A stretch of 64,000 nucleotides of DNA from assembly GCA_963682025.1 (NCBI GenBank), contig OY821521.1, positions 53,838,408 to 53,902,407 on the forward strand, read 5' to 3'. This document shows positions 47,805 to 59,412 of the stretch, piece after piece. Each line of letters opens with the position of its first letter. Positions within the stretch are counted from its first letter, which is position 1. Source of the stretch: Cordilura impudica (lineage: Eukaryota > Arthropoda > Insecta > Diptera > Scathophagidae). A program made the position numbers and the translations under genes. The notes under the pieces were generated by a model. That model was not told the DNA's origin and searched no databases. It saw only the letters and a program-made list of their open reading frames with translations.

Positions 47805-49289
47805 GTCATATTGTTTTGCAAAATCCATGTTTTCTTTGTGGCAACTGGGCCATTAAACCAGTGAAGGCCGTGCCAAACACACTGGTGCTCGGCTTCTTAT
47901 ATGTATACAGCCGAACGAAAACAAAAATACTCACCAAAGAGTATAAGTAAACAACAATTTCATTCAGTCTTATGAAAGCTTTTGAACAAAGCAGGTCTAT
48001 GTCGCATTGCCTTTTGAAATTCATATATATATATATTTTAATAGGTACACAGAGAATATGTGTTAATATGTACACAGAGAATATTTGTTAAAAGAAACCA
48101 AAAATGTTGAGAAAATTTCGAAGACTTGATAAACTATAAATTAAAAATTTTCTATAAATAACATACGTCGCCTCAATTTGACAACATTATAGCTGTCTTT
48201 TATTCATTTTTTTTTTAATTTTAAAAAATATCCAGTTACTGGTATTTTTTTTTGTTTTTTAAAGGAATGAATTATTTAATATTACTTATTTGATTTAATA
48301 AACTTCAAACTTATGGATAAAAGAGAATAAATGTTCTTCACATTTTGTTTTACATTTTCAGAATGTAAGATTTAAAATTTTAAAACAACAAAATATATAT
48401 AAAATTTTACCATATTCTTCGTGAACTCTGCTATTTGCCCTTTTATGCATTCATATAAACATTCATACAAAATCTACACAAACCTATATAATGTCGGCGT
48501 TGTGTTACGTCCATGGATTTCGATCAGTGTAGTTCAACTAACACATGCTCATAAACACTATTACTAACTCAATTCTCTCGATGGCCACCACTGCATTAAA
48601 CTCATGATTGTGTTGGAATATACGCACTGTTTCCGGGTTAGCATCTTCAGGTCGTGAAAATATTTTATTCTTGCTGGGTTTTGGTTAATTTTCCATTTTT
48701 TTTTTTTGCATTTTTATAATGTTTTATAAAATTAAATATGTTTATTTGGTGTACGATTTAAAATTTCAGCTATTGAAGCTTATATTTTGTAATTTTGATT
48801 AGTTTTATACTGCCCAATTCTGAATATTTCCGCGGATTTTTCTTCCGAGAAAAAAACCTCCTGTTCTAAACAAACGGGGAAAACAAAAATGAGGGGAAAG
48901 GGAAAAGTAAAAAATACCCTCGGAATTCTTATTTTGAATTGGGTTGATAATTTGTAAAAAAAAAGTTTAAGCATGAACTTATATAAATTTTAATTCGCCT
49001 TATAGGGTATACACTTTATATTAAAGGTTTTTAATTGGAATAATTCGTTCATAATGACTTTGAGCCACTGTAATTTGGTATAAAAAGCATTGATCACCTC
49101 AATTGTTGAGCTTGTTCAGACCTAGCCTGCTATATACTTTACACTAAGACCCATATAAGCACAGTTAAAATGGCATAAATTCAAAAATTAAATATTTTGT
49201 ATTTTTTATATATATATCAGAGTTCAGAAAAAAAAAACACTGAATAAAAAACTCGTACCTATGTATATGTAAACAAACATAGCTCAGAA
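47805..49289. other. Intergenic sequence with a faint Family A trace
   Basis: No gene recognised. 49040-49190 holds ataatgactttgagccactg and gttcagacctagcc in Family A order, a very old fragment. Confidence 0.35.
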
Positions 49290-49805
49290 AAACAAACAAA
49301 TATTTTTATTTTGATATCAATTATGTGTGTTTCTAAATTTTGTACGGTGCCGAACACAATCTTGGCTATGTTTCATTTTAATATTTCATTATGTACACGA
49401 ACATGTTTCTATCACGTATTTTTTGTTTCGAACAATAAACCACACACATTCGAGTGTAGCTTTATTTTAAGTTCGTGTTCTCGCACATGTAATGCTAAAA
49501 AAGACAGAACATGTTCTTGAACGCGTACATAAAAAAATTGAAACATTCACTCGCCCAAATTCATTAAATTTATTTTAAAAAAATCTAAAATAATTCATTA
49601 GCAGTTATAAAAAAAAAAATTTATAATAAAGATAATAAAAATAAAATAAAAATTAAAAAAATAATAAAAAAAGACGAAATTAATTCATAAACAACATATA
49701 AAATTTCTCTGTTTTCTATTTTATTACTATCTTTTAATTTTTAATTTTATTATTATCATTTTTATTTTTATTTTTATAGCTGCTAATAAATTATTTTAGA
49801 TTTTT
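49290..49805 (-). repeat. Dispersed repeat R, copy 2 (reverse)
   Basis: Inverted relative of 15880-16660, from atgtgtgtttctaaattttg to aattattttagattttt. It lacks the Helitron present in copy 1, so it shows the uninterrupted state. Confidence 0.65.
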
Positions 49806-50120
49806 ACTTATGGGAAAAATCTGCTTTTTTTTTATTTTAATCCTTTGTAACTTTTTTCCTGAGAAACAACTGAATATGGGCGGTATGCCATTAGATTTCA
49901 CTCCCATGGGGCTTTCACTTGATATATGTCAACCCTCATTCAGGTTGGCTAAAAATAACCGTTTTGGCCCTTTGAAAATAATACTTATGGGAAAAGTCAG
50001 TTTTTTTATTTTGATCCTTTGTAACTTTTTTCGTAAGAAACAATTGAATATGGGCGGTATGACATTAGATAGGGCTCATTCAGGTCGGCTAGAAATAACC
50101 GTTTTGGCTACTTTAAGATT
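49806..50120 (+). repeat. Tandem duplication of a ~150-180-base unit
   Basis: Two copies (about 49808-49985 and 49986-50120) share cttatgggaaaa, atcctttgtaactttttt, gaatatgggcggtatg and aaataaccgttttgg. The second copy lacks part of the middle. The frame that runs through both is not recognisable as a gene. Confidence 0.75.
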
Positions 50121-51159
50121 ACATGGTGTTATATGCGAATATACATTATTTTTTATATGAAATTAAAAAATAATAACAAAACAAATTTATTATTTGTCAG
50201 ATACATGTTTATAGTCTAAATTTAATTAATAAAATATTTAAGTAATTGTTTTTTACTTGAATAAAAAATTTCGTTTGCTGAAGTGAAGTACTTAACAGAA
50301 AATGTTAACATTAACATTCTCTGTTAAAATTCTTAACTGATATTTATTTCGATATTTAACTTCATACCCTTCCTTCCACCTGTGTCTTAAACGCAATATT
50401 ATAACCACTGTTGGATATGGTTGGATTTAATACAGGTGCCGATTCTTTAGCTATGTACCAATTCTAATACCATATAATTTATAGATAATTGTTTTTCTTC
50501 TTCTTTATTATAACTTCTTATATATTGTTTTTTTTTGTGGTTTTTCATATAAAGAATTAACTTCTATCTGAAAAATTGTTATTTTTCTGTTATTAGAGAA
50601 GGCTTTTCCTACTAAACCCTACTACATTTAAAAAAAGAGATTCCACTAGGAAGTTTTTAATTTGGTTGAGCCATAAAAAAAAATTAAGAAAAACGCAAGA
50701 TTTTCTTATTATATATGTATGTTTTTTATTAGCAGCATTTTTAATTTCAATTAATTCAAATATTTAAGAATGAAAAAGATGGTTAATACGACAAGCACAT
50801 ATTGGACGATTTCGGGACACGTGGCGTATACACCCAGATATACACATGCATTAAATGCTACTAACACAACGACCACAACAACAAACACAGCTATCACACA
50901 ATCTAAACAAAATTTATAATTACAATTATAACAAGAAAAATATAGAGAAATTAATTTTACATTTTCATTGAAATCTCGGGATCTGCTCAGGAGGTCATGA
51001 AGCATTTTCACTAAGAATAAGTAAGCCATCTGACCTATTAAGGTCAGACGAACAGACGGACACTGCTATATCAACTCCGCTTGTTATAAGGATCAATAAT
51101 AAATATATTTTATCGGCTCCAATATTTTTCGTTCTAATTATTACAAACGGAATGACGTA
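50121..51159. other. Spacer before the Tigger-type element
   Basis: No gene recognised. About 51035-51140 resembles Family A distantly (cagacgaacagacggacact). Confidence 0.35.
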
Positions 51160-51489
51160 CAGTAATTCACGGATAAATGCTTTCATTAAAAATGCCAAAA
51201 GCTGAACGCTTTTAAGCGAGAAACGCATTTAAAAAATCTCGATTAAATGCGTTGCTGACGCATTTAAGAAAACCTTGGTTAAATGCGTTACTGACTCACT
51301 TAACAGAATTCTCTCTTAACTGCGTCCACAATTCAGTTATGAAGAATGTAGTTTAAATAATAAACAATAAACAAGTCACTTGAGTCTACATATAGTAAAA
51401 GCTCATCGTTTTATTCAATTCAAATTAGTACATATTAAAATAGTTGACTAACTACCTAACCCATAAAAACGAAAGTTTTTATTAAAACT

Positions 51490-51996
51490 CTTTCTTTCCT
51501 TATGCATATGAGTTTTGAATCTCTCCGACTGTTCGTGACTTTGCGTGACTATTTTAAAATTAATCTTTGGTCACAAGTCTATGGACAAAGTTTTAAATCG
51601 ATCGGATGAGGGGAAGTGAGGTTTTATCTCTCCGTGACTGTGCGTGACTATGACAAAGTTAATCTTTTTTCACAGCAAGTCTATCGACCAAGTTTCAGAT
51701 CGATCAGATAAGGGGAAATGGGTTTTAAATCAGTCCGTAACTGTGCGTGACTATGCATGACTGTGCGTGACTATGTAAAAGTTAATCTTTTTTCACAGAA
51801 AGTGTATGGACAAGGTTTCAGATCGATCGGATGAGGGGAAGTGAGATTTTAAACTCTCCGTGACTGTGCGTGACTATGCGTGACTACCCCAAAATTAATC
51901 TATAGTGACAACAAGACTATGGGCCAAGTTTCAGATTAATTCGATAAGGTGAATGGGGTTGACCCACGACAGACAGACGGACATAGAGTATGAGTT
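51490..51996 (-). repeat. Tandem-array repeat, copy 2 (reverse), split by the LINE
   Basis: Four inverted units (gatcgatcggatgaggggaa and variants near 51598, 51700, 51820, 51935) match copy 1 at 41225. The flank after the array, gagtatgagtt, continues beyond the LINE at 54289 as aaaagaaagtg, as in copy 1 (ctttcttttaactcatactc, complement). Confidence 0.8.
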
Positions 51997-54275
51997 GTAT
52001 TGTATTGTATTGTATAAAGAGGTGTTCGAAGTACTGCGACCAAAGTGATCTATTGTACTGCCCTCTGCTAATAGGTTGTCCCTATAAACTCTTATCCAAC
52101 CCTGAAGCCCTCAGGAATCCGAGGATGTTTGTTGGTTCTAGTAATTTTATGTCGCTACCTAGTATCTGGAAGGAACCCAGATGCTGTTTCCTTTTATGCA
52201 TTAGCGCTCCACAGTTCCCAAGTATGTGCTCTGGTGATTCGGCTTCCTCATCACAGAATCTGCACATAGGGTTTGCTACAATTCCCAACCTGCTCATATG
52301 TTCCCTGAGCCTGCAGTGACCAGTTAAAATCCCGGTTAGTATTCTCAGACCGTTCTTTGACAATCCAATGCACGACCCAAATCTCTTCTTGTTGTAGCCA
52401 CCCAACAACATTTTGGATTGCCTTAAGCCCAAATGGCTCGAGAAAAATTCCCTTCTAACACAATTTTCATGTTCCCTGAGTACTCCCATACTCCTTTTCC
52501 TATTCCACAAAATGGTTCCGGCCCTATTAATTTTGTGGAAGCTCCCCTTCTGGCAAGTTCATCAGCTTGCTCATTGCCCTGAATCCCAACGTGTCCCGGG
52601 ACCCAACAAAGGCTAACCTTGTTGTGTTTACCTAGCTCATTTAGCTTCTGCAGACAGTCCCATACTAGCTTAGAGTCTACTTCATAGGAGCCTAGTGCTC
52701 GAATAGCAGCTTGACTGTCTGATAGTATGGTTATGTTCCTTCTTTTGTACTTCCTGTTCAAGTTGATTTGTGCACATCTATCGATGGCGTAAATCTCTGC
52801 TTGGAAAATGCTCGCATGTATTCCCATTGGCTCGAAGTATTTGGTTCTAGGCCCGAAGACTCCCGCCCCTGTTCCACTTTCGGTTTTTGACCCATCTGTG
52901 TACCATTTGATTGTATCTTCTCTTAGAGAATATGCTGTACTTAAACCGCTCCATTCTCTCTTATTGCTAAGTTCCGTAGTAAAGTATTTCCTGAAATCAT
53001 ACTTCTTCTCAGCCCTGTCCATGGGGCAATCTAGGAGGGAGTAATCATTAACTTGGCTTATCCGGTTCCATTGCCCTTCATAAAGCCTGGTTATAGGTTT
53101 CTCTCCCTTTATTCTGATTGCCGTTGCCAAAGCTTTCTTCTGCACCACTATATGTAGTGGGCTTAGTTCCAATAGTGCTTCAAGTGATGCCGTTGGGCAC
53201 GTCCTCATTGCACCTGTTATCCCAATGCACGCTAATCTTTGAATCTTACCTAGCTGCATTTGAGTCGACTTCAGATCCGTTCTTTTGGCCCACGCTATAG
53301 CTCCATAAGTTACTATTGGGCGGACCATCATCGAGTATATCCAGTGTAAAATGCTCGGTTTACATCCCCAGTTTTTACCCGCTACCCTTCTGCAAATCAT
53401 TGTAGCTCACTTGGCTTTTTCAGTGATTTGGTCGACATGTGCCTTCCATGTTAACTTGTTGTCCAGTACTATCCCCAGATACTTCACTTCTGCTTTTGGT
53501 TCAATGACTTCTCCCAAAATTTGAATTGCCCTCCATCTCGGAAGTTTCCTTTTCCTGGTAAATGGTACAATAGTGGTCTTCGTTGGATTGATGTTCAATC
53601 CTGTTGCCCTGCACCATTGACATATAATCCTCAACCCTCTTTGTACAATGTCACATAGGGTTTCCTCGAACTTGCCTTTTGCTATTAAGACTATGTCGTC
53701 CGCGTAGCCCTGGCATTCTATTCCTGCTTCCGACAGTTTCATTAGTAATTCGTCAACAACCAGACTCCACATCAAGGGCGACAGAACTCCCCCCTGTGGA
53801 CATCCTCTGGTTGTGTTGACGGATATGGTCTCCCCCTCTGCTGTTGTTTCTACTGCTCTCGTGTAGAGCACTTCTACCATCCATTTTGATGTCACTGGGT
53901 CTACCCCTCTTTGGTTTAATGCCCTTTCTATTACTTCGTGTGAAGTGTTATCAAAGGCTCCTTCTATATCTAGGAAGGCACAAACGGCTATTTCCTTTTC
54001 ATCTATTGATTTCTGAATAGTTCTTACCAGGCTAGTGAGAGTGGTATCTGTTGATCTGCCCGCTCTATACGCATGTTGGTTTGGATGCAAAGGCATCTGC
54101 TGTAATATCCCACATCTTAGATAGTTGTCTACAGCTTTTTCAAGTGTTTTCAGCATAAAAGATGTTAGGCTTATCGGTCTGAAGGATTTTGGATGAGCGG
54201 TGTCCTTTTTCCCCACTTTGGGTATGAACACCACTCTTGCCTTCCTCCATGCCTTTGGTATATACCCCAAGGCCA
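51997..54275 (-). mobile_element. LOA-type LINE, 5'-truncated, with 14-bp target duplication
   Basis: A perfect duplication atagagtatgagtt flanks it (51983-51996 and 54276-54289). The minus-strand 3' end is a pentamer tail (AATAC)n at 51997-52016 instead of poly(A). The remaining 2.28 kb encode reverse transcriptase, RNase H and a CCHC tail. The 5' part (endonuclease, ORF1) is missing, the usual 5' truncation. Clade assignment is from recall of LOA/Bilbo-like sequences. Confidence 0.9.
52082..54275 (-). pseudogene. LINE polyprotein: reverse transcriptase, RNase H, CCHC
   Basis: Reading from 54275 downward: GYIPKAWRKARVVFIPKVGK, FRPISLTSFMLKTLEK, the first Asp motif AFLDIEGAFDNTS, GCPQGGVLSPLMW and the YADDIVLIA catalytic box, then YLGIVLDNKLTWKAHV. 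An in-frame TGA (53407-53409) follows; the frame continues as ATMICRRVAGKNWG. RNase H follows with KWYTDGSK, QAEIYAIDRC, ILSDSQAAI and VPGHVGIQGNEQADELA, holding the D-E-D-D acids. Near 52500 a one-base shift changes frame, and the last part has CRFCDEEAESPEHILGNC, a CCHC knuckle. Two lesions only, so the copy is not very old. Confidence 0.9.
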
Positions 54276-54439
54276 ATAGAGTATGAGTTAAAAGAAAGTG
54301 TTTAAAAACTTTAAACACTGTTAAAAGAAAGTGTTTAAAAATAACAAATATATTTTCGAAAATATTATTTTAAGACATAGAGAAAAATAAAATTCTTAAA
54401 AAGTTACAATTCATGCATTAATTTATTATTGCGAAGAAC

Positions 54440-54960
54440 ATGCATCGACTTCAGAACTTTCAGTACAGAGTAAGCTTCTGTGAGGTTATCATTTTCTTCT
54501 TCTTCACTAGACGACAGCCCTTCGACCTGAATAACATCTGCGATAATTTCTTCATCGGTAAGCGGTCCAATGCGGGGTAAATCGTCAGTGCAAAGCTGTC
54601 AAAAGTGTAATAGGTTTGTAAATTCCTCAACAGTTTTTCCTTCTAATTATATTTTGGCGATATTTTTCAATTAATCTGATTATTCTCTGGTCAAGAGGCT
54701 GAGCTATCGGAGTGGTATCAGGAGGTAAATAATCTTTTGAATATGCGCAAATTGGCGTGCTTATGAGGTGTGCTTAGGATAACGTTACGATTTTTTCGAG
54801 AAATTTTTCTTCATTGAACGAAAAACTGATTTTCTCCCAGATTTCCTTTTTTATTGTCGGCTTTTCGATAACGAACACATTCTTGTACTCGCCAGTTCAC
54901 TTATGCATTTAACCGTTGAATTTTGTTTGATATTTTTTTTTTTTTTAACAAATGAGTGTA
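54440..54960 (-). pseudogene. pogo/Tigger-like transposase fragment
   Basis: The minus strand reads KDYLPPDTTPIAQPLDQRII then RLIEKYRQNII near 54740-54650, matching the LPPNTTxxxQPxDQGVI block of Tigger/jerky-type DDE transposases. Downstream an acidic stretch GLSSSEEEENDN resembles their C-terminal tail. Frames are broken and the first catalytic Asp is not recoverable. Confidence 0.7.
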
Positions 54961-55090
54961 ACGCAGTTAAGCGGAAATGCATTTAAAACAAAAATATGTA
55001 CACAAATTAAATGGATCAAGGAAAATGTTTCACTTTAGAATTACTTAAGCGCGAACCTTCTTAAGAAGAATTCATTCGTGAAGTATTGTA

Positions 55091-55941
55091 TATATACTCC
55101 CTGAACACTGGTGTGGAGGGTATAAAAATACTAATAAACTGATGGACTGAATTTTGAGGTTTAAAATGTTTTTTTTTTTTTTTTAGAATTTGTGAAAGAC
55201 AATATTTTAGTTAAATAATAAATAAAGAATTTTAAAAATGTCAACTTTTTTTGCTTTGCTACTCACTGTATCTTGATCATAGGATTGAAAAATATGTAAT
55301 GCAGGACCATTTTTAATAACAGTCTTAAATCTGTTTTAATATATACAAATTGGATTTAGTTTATTCAGAAACGGTAGTAAGTATATGTTTTTGAAACATA
55401 ATATTTTCTAAAATTGAATCAAATACTGGAAACCATTGCGAAAATTTATAAAAAAATTTTGGAGCATCTCTTAATGCATCCCTTTGTGCAAACTTTGTTA
55501 TTTCCAAGACGTGTCAAATGTAAAATGCGACATTTATTTCATAAGACGACGACGATAATAAGAGAGAATTCACTAAATGTCGCAATTTTCGGAATATATC
55601 GCCACTAATTGCAAACGGAATTTAAATATTCTAGAAATGTATTTTGGACAAAAAACCGAGCCTAATCTCTAACATAACTTCTTATTTTTGTTTGCTTATT
55701 TGTGTAAGAATAACAGGCATTGCGTCACGAATATCGTTAAAGAAAAAAAATTGATTTTAACATAAATAAAACCAGACAAAAAGAGTAAAAACGTATAAGT
55801 TTCTTATCAAACTTAAAGTAAATACATACAGTACATTAAAAAAAAATATTAACAAAGTTGAAAACCAATAACAATATTTGTGCGGTTTATAATTTAAAAA
55901 CAATTGTGTGTAGAGCAAAAGAAATACTGACTTATAAAGAA
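55091..55941. other. AT-rich upstream region of RanBPM
   Basis: No gene seen. A small palindrome (aaaatgcgacattta / taaatgtcgcaatttt) lies at about 55521-55591. The RanBPM promoter is expected here or further upstream but no TATA box or initiator could be fixed. Confidence 0.35.
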
Positions 55942-55969
55942 CAACAACAACAACAGCAACAACAACAAT
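55942..55969 (+). repeat. (CAA)n tract in the RanBPM 5' leader
   Basis: About nine CAA/CAG trinucleotides directly precede the start codon, giving the start context caacaatATGG, acceptable for insects. Confidence 0.7.
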
Positions 55970-57632
55970 ATGGATGCGGAAAATGATAACGATCAACCGA
56001 ATTCGTCATCTGTTTCGGTAACGCCGAGTAGTAGTAACAATAGTAGTAGTAGTAATCTTTTAGGGCACTTGCCAATGTTACCTTTTATGAGGTCAACGGA
56101 CGATGATGAACAAGATGAGCCAGATGGCATGATGAATGAAGATTTGAATGAAGAACCTATGCCCTTACAGCCAACACCCAATAATTTGAACGCAGCAGCA
56201 GTAGTTACAGCAGCTTTAATGCCACAGTCAACCTTAGCTTCTTCTTCTATTTCTACTGATACTGCTACTACAACTACTACTTCATCATCATCATCTGCTG
56301 GTACTGGTTCAGCGAGTACAGCAGCAGTTGGTATGGTGGTGGAGCCAATGGTAGGTGCTGAGCAGTTAGCTGTATCAACTTTGATGGATTATTCAATGTC
56401 ATCATCAGTGTCATCCGTTCAAGCTACTCGTAGTGTATAGTACCATCCTTAGCTCTATTCCTTTTGCAAATCCTTCGCATGTAATTTTTTCACCATTTTT
56501 ATTTAATATACATACCTCCTTCATCAAACGCAGCGATTCCTTTAACGCCACCATCAGGTTCCTTAAATTTCCAAACAATTGAAAATTCCTCTTTGCCTCC
56601 TTCTTCGTCGCCATCGCCATCGTCATCATCATCAGATCAGCATCAGCCGCATCGTCGTCATTAGCTTTGTCAGCTCATCAAATACGTTTTAATTTAGCAC
56701 AACCACAATTATCATTGTTTCATGAGCAAAATCCTATTCCCACTTCTTTTTCTATTTCCAGCAACAACATCAAGTTTCACCGCAGCCACCATCGTCATCA
56801 GCGCGGCAGGATCAACAGCCACAGCCAGAGCAGCAGCAGCAGATAAACCGTAACGATATAGCTGACACTATTGATGCTTCAGCTGTCATTGTACAGCCAA
56901 TAGCAGCGAATGCTGATCAGCACCACCCCCCTAATACCGATCCACAGGCAATTGCAGCAGACGATCAAAACGATATTCGATTAGATGACAACGACAACAA
57001 CGATTTCGATGTTGATTTAAATAATCGTAATAATGATGCTATAACCAATGCTTCATCTACGATATCACACCAACAGCAATATCAACCATCCCTTTCGTTA
57101 GAGTCTAGCACTTCTGGTTCGGCTGGTCCATCGAATTCAGCGGGCCAACAAACACCGCCACAACCACCAACAGCACTGCCATTGTTGTTGTATCAACAAC
57201 AACAACAACAACCAGCAACAGAACAACAACAAACGGAAGAATCGAAACACTTACCGTCCTACGATCATCACTATCACAATCCACGTGAATTTCACCTACA
57301 CTCACATCCGTATCAGCATCCCTGTGTGTATCCTTACGGTTTTGGTCCAACATCATATCAATCGACGGAAAAAAACGGTAACGGTGCTTTTATAAACAGC
57401 ACCAATAGCATCATGTTTGGCCATACATCGTCGTCGGCTGCTAATCATGGTCACTCTTCGACATCGGGCTTAGGTGTGGCCGTATCGAGCGCACCTCAAG
57501 TTGTGGACCGTCTTAAACTACTCTATCCCAATGTGAATGAGAGTGAAACACCATTGCCGCGTTGTTGGAGTGCACATGATAAGTGTCTATCGATTGGTTT
57601 ATCACAAAATAATTTACGGGTCAATTTTAAAG
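55970..57632 (+). CDS. RanBPM: RanBPM (RanBP9/10 family), 5' coding exon with frame breaks
   Basis: A scaffold protein of the CTLH/GID ubiquitin-ligase complex. The window has only its low-complexity N-terminus and the first SPRY residues. ATG 55970 opens [14 protein letters not shown]; frame 1 ends at TAG 56438. Coding-like text resumes in other frames: [20 protein letters not shown] (about 56530-56660), [17 protein letters not shown] (56664-56760), then an uninterrupted frame 56762-57632 rich in Gln and His. It ends with [20 protein letters not shown] and [13 protein letters not shown], a clear RanBP9/10 signature before SPRY. Donor AAG|GTGAGT ends the exon at 57632. The SPRY remainder, LisH and CTLH exons are not in the next 6.4 kb. 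Each change could be undone by one added base; sequencing error, decay or unusual splicing are all possible. Confidence 0.85.
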
Positions 57633-57949
57633 GTGAGTAGTTTTTTTTTTACCCTAAACCTTGCTCTGATCAGGCTATAATTAGTTTAAGCTGATATTTT
57701 CTTTTATAATGCCGATACATGATAAACTAATATTTGTATATATTTTTCAAGTCCTTGATAATGGGAGAAGTTGAGAAAAATTAAAACTGGAGAAGGCAAT
57801 TATACTTTTATTGTCCCTAGTTGCACGTAGTAGTAAATTGTGCCAAAGAATTTGTTCCTAGAAAATTTTTTAACATAATTTCGAATGAGAATTGTTTTAA
57901 AGTGAATTTCATTTTTGAACAATTCAAATAATTTTTTTGAATATTTTTT

Positions 57950-58380
57950 TTTTTTATTATTTAATAAATTACATATATAAGCTCGGGTTTATATTAATAT
58001 TTCTTATAAAAAATACAAGTTTTCTTCCTAAAATATTTGCATTTAATTCATTTGTAATACTATTTGACACCATATTGTAAAGTCTTAATCCTTTATAATA
58101 TAGTGATTTTTTGCATATCATTAGTATCTGCTCGTTGAAGCCTGAAATCCGTTGCATTCCTAAGGCTGTACGGTTGAACATCACCAACGTACCTTATTTG
58201 TTCGATCAAATATTCCGGTACATCTCCATTCTTCATTTTCTGTATGAAATTTATTGAATTTAGTTCTAATCTTTGTTGTATATTCAGCCATTGCAGAATG
58301 TCTAACATATTTTGTAGTTTTTGTAATAACAAGACTTATTTGCCGCTCTGAACAACATGTGTATAACACAGTTGATCCAT
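57950..58380 (-). pseudogene. LINE 3' end: reverse transcriptase C-terminal part
   Basis: Minus strand: LLQKLQNMLDILQWLNIQQR, LELNSINFIQKMKNGDVPEY, YVGDVQPYSLRNATDF, then after a frameshift KSLYYKGLRLYNMVSNSI and LNANILGRKLVFFIRN. This is the familiar C-terminal region of Jockey/CR1-type reverse transcriptases (TPIxxMLxxLxWLxIxQR, PEYL, YxTRN, FxxGLxLYNxLP). T-rich sequence at 57932-57960 would be the A-rich tail. 5' truncated. Confidence 0.65.
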
Positions 58381-58401
58381 ATTTAAAATGGGGTTTAATT
58401 A

Positions 58402-59181
58402 TTGTATTATATCTGTGGGTTTCTGGAATAATCGCGTATGTCCATTTTTGTCAGTTTTGAGTTAACGATGCCAAATATAATAATTTTTAACGCTCTTTAC
58501 ATGTGTTTAATTAAAAAAAAATATTGACCATTTCTGAGTTTTTTCTTTAAATAACGACGTAACTTAAATATTTATTAAATTAATTTGCAGCACTAACCAC
58601 GTATGTCAACCTACGTTTGATCGCTGACAAATTATTTTCTTTGAAAACGACACAGCGACATACGTTGTTATTAATGAAAAAAAATGCTAAATAATTTTGG
58701 ATTATTTTTCAGTTTATAACCACTTATAAAAACTTGTGTGTTTATTTCTGTTATTTTTTGTCACTATTATTCTTGATACGTTGTTATATTCTCACCCTAA
58801 GTCCCATTAACTTTCTGTTGACGAACAAAATAATCAATTTTTCAAGCAACAACAACTTATGTCTAAATGTGTAGTTGCACTGGTAATTTTCTTTTTCTAA
58901 GAAAACACCATTTGTCGACATAAGTTGTTTTATCTGCACACACTTTAAGTGTAATTTACATATTGTTTTTTTTCGCCCTTCTCTAGGATCTATTCCTCTT
59001 AAAATTTTTGACTCAAAATTTTATATAAAGTATTTATTGTCCATATCTACAGGACTGTCAAATAAAAAGTTCTAAAAACTTTATATCGAGCCCATAATTT
59101 CAAATATAAAGTTTTTTGGCTCTCCTGAACATTTTGATTTTATGACATACGCGGTTATTCTAGAAAACCACAGATATATAT
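58402..59181. mobile_element. Possible non-autonomous element with inverted ends
   Basis: 58405-58443 (atctgtgggtttctggaata, cgcgtatgtc) recurs inverted at 59140-59178. Inside, acatacgttgtt, acataagttgtt and related phrases repeat in both orientations. No target duplication fixed and no gene inside. Confidence 0.45.
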
Positions 59182-59412
59182 TTATTGCAGTTGTAATTGA
59201 TAGTTTGTTTCTTATTTGTTGGAAAAATCCGATTTTTTTACCTATTTTTTTTACATATACATACTCACAGCTCACAGCTTATTTGATGGAGATAAATTTT
59301 ATATGTTTAAAAATATATATTTAAAAATTTTGTTCTGAAAATACAAAAACGACATATGTGGTTTAGTTAATAATTATGCGTTATTTATATTTACCCAAAA
59401 AAAAAAATAATA

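Larger units (their letters stand above)
51160..55088 (-). mobile_element. pogo/Tigger-like transposon carrying nested insertions
   Basis: Ends CAGTAATTCACGGAT and, reverse-complemented, CAATACTTCACGAAT, both next to TA (51158-51159 and 55089-55090), as expected of Tc1/pogo elements. A transposase remnant lies at 54440-54960. The left third is filled by the tandem-array repeat, into which a LINE inserted. The end match is about two thirds, so the element is old. Confidence 0.55.

Noticed and set aside
52413..53300. Forward open frames across the LINE
   Set aside because: Shadows of the minus-strand reverse transcriptase and RNase H frames.
56435..56533. A short intron (gtatag...cgcag) joining RanBPM frames
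   Set aside because: Splicing there enters a frame that stops within four codons, and the donor is poor.
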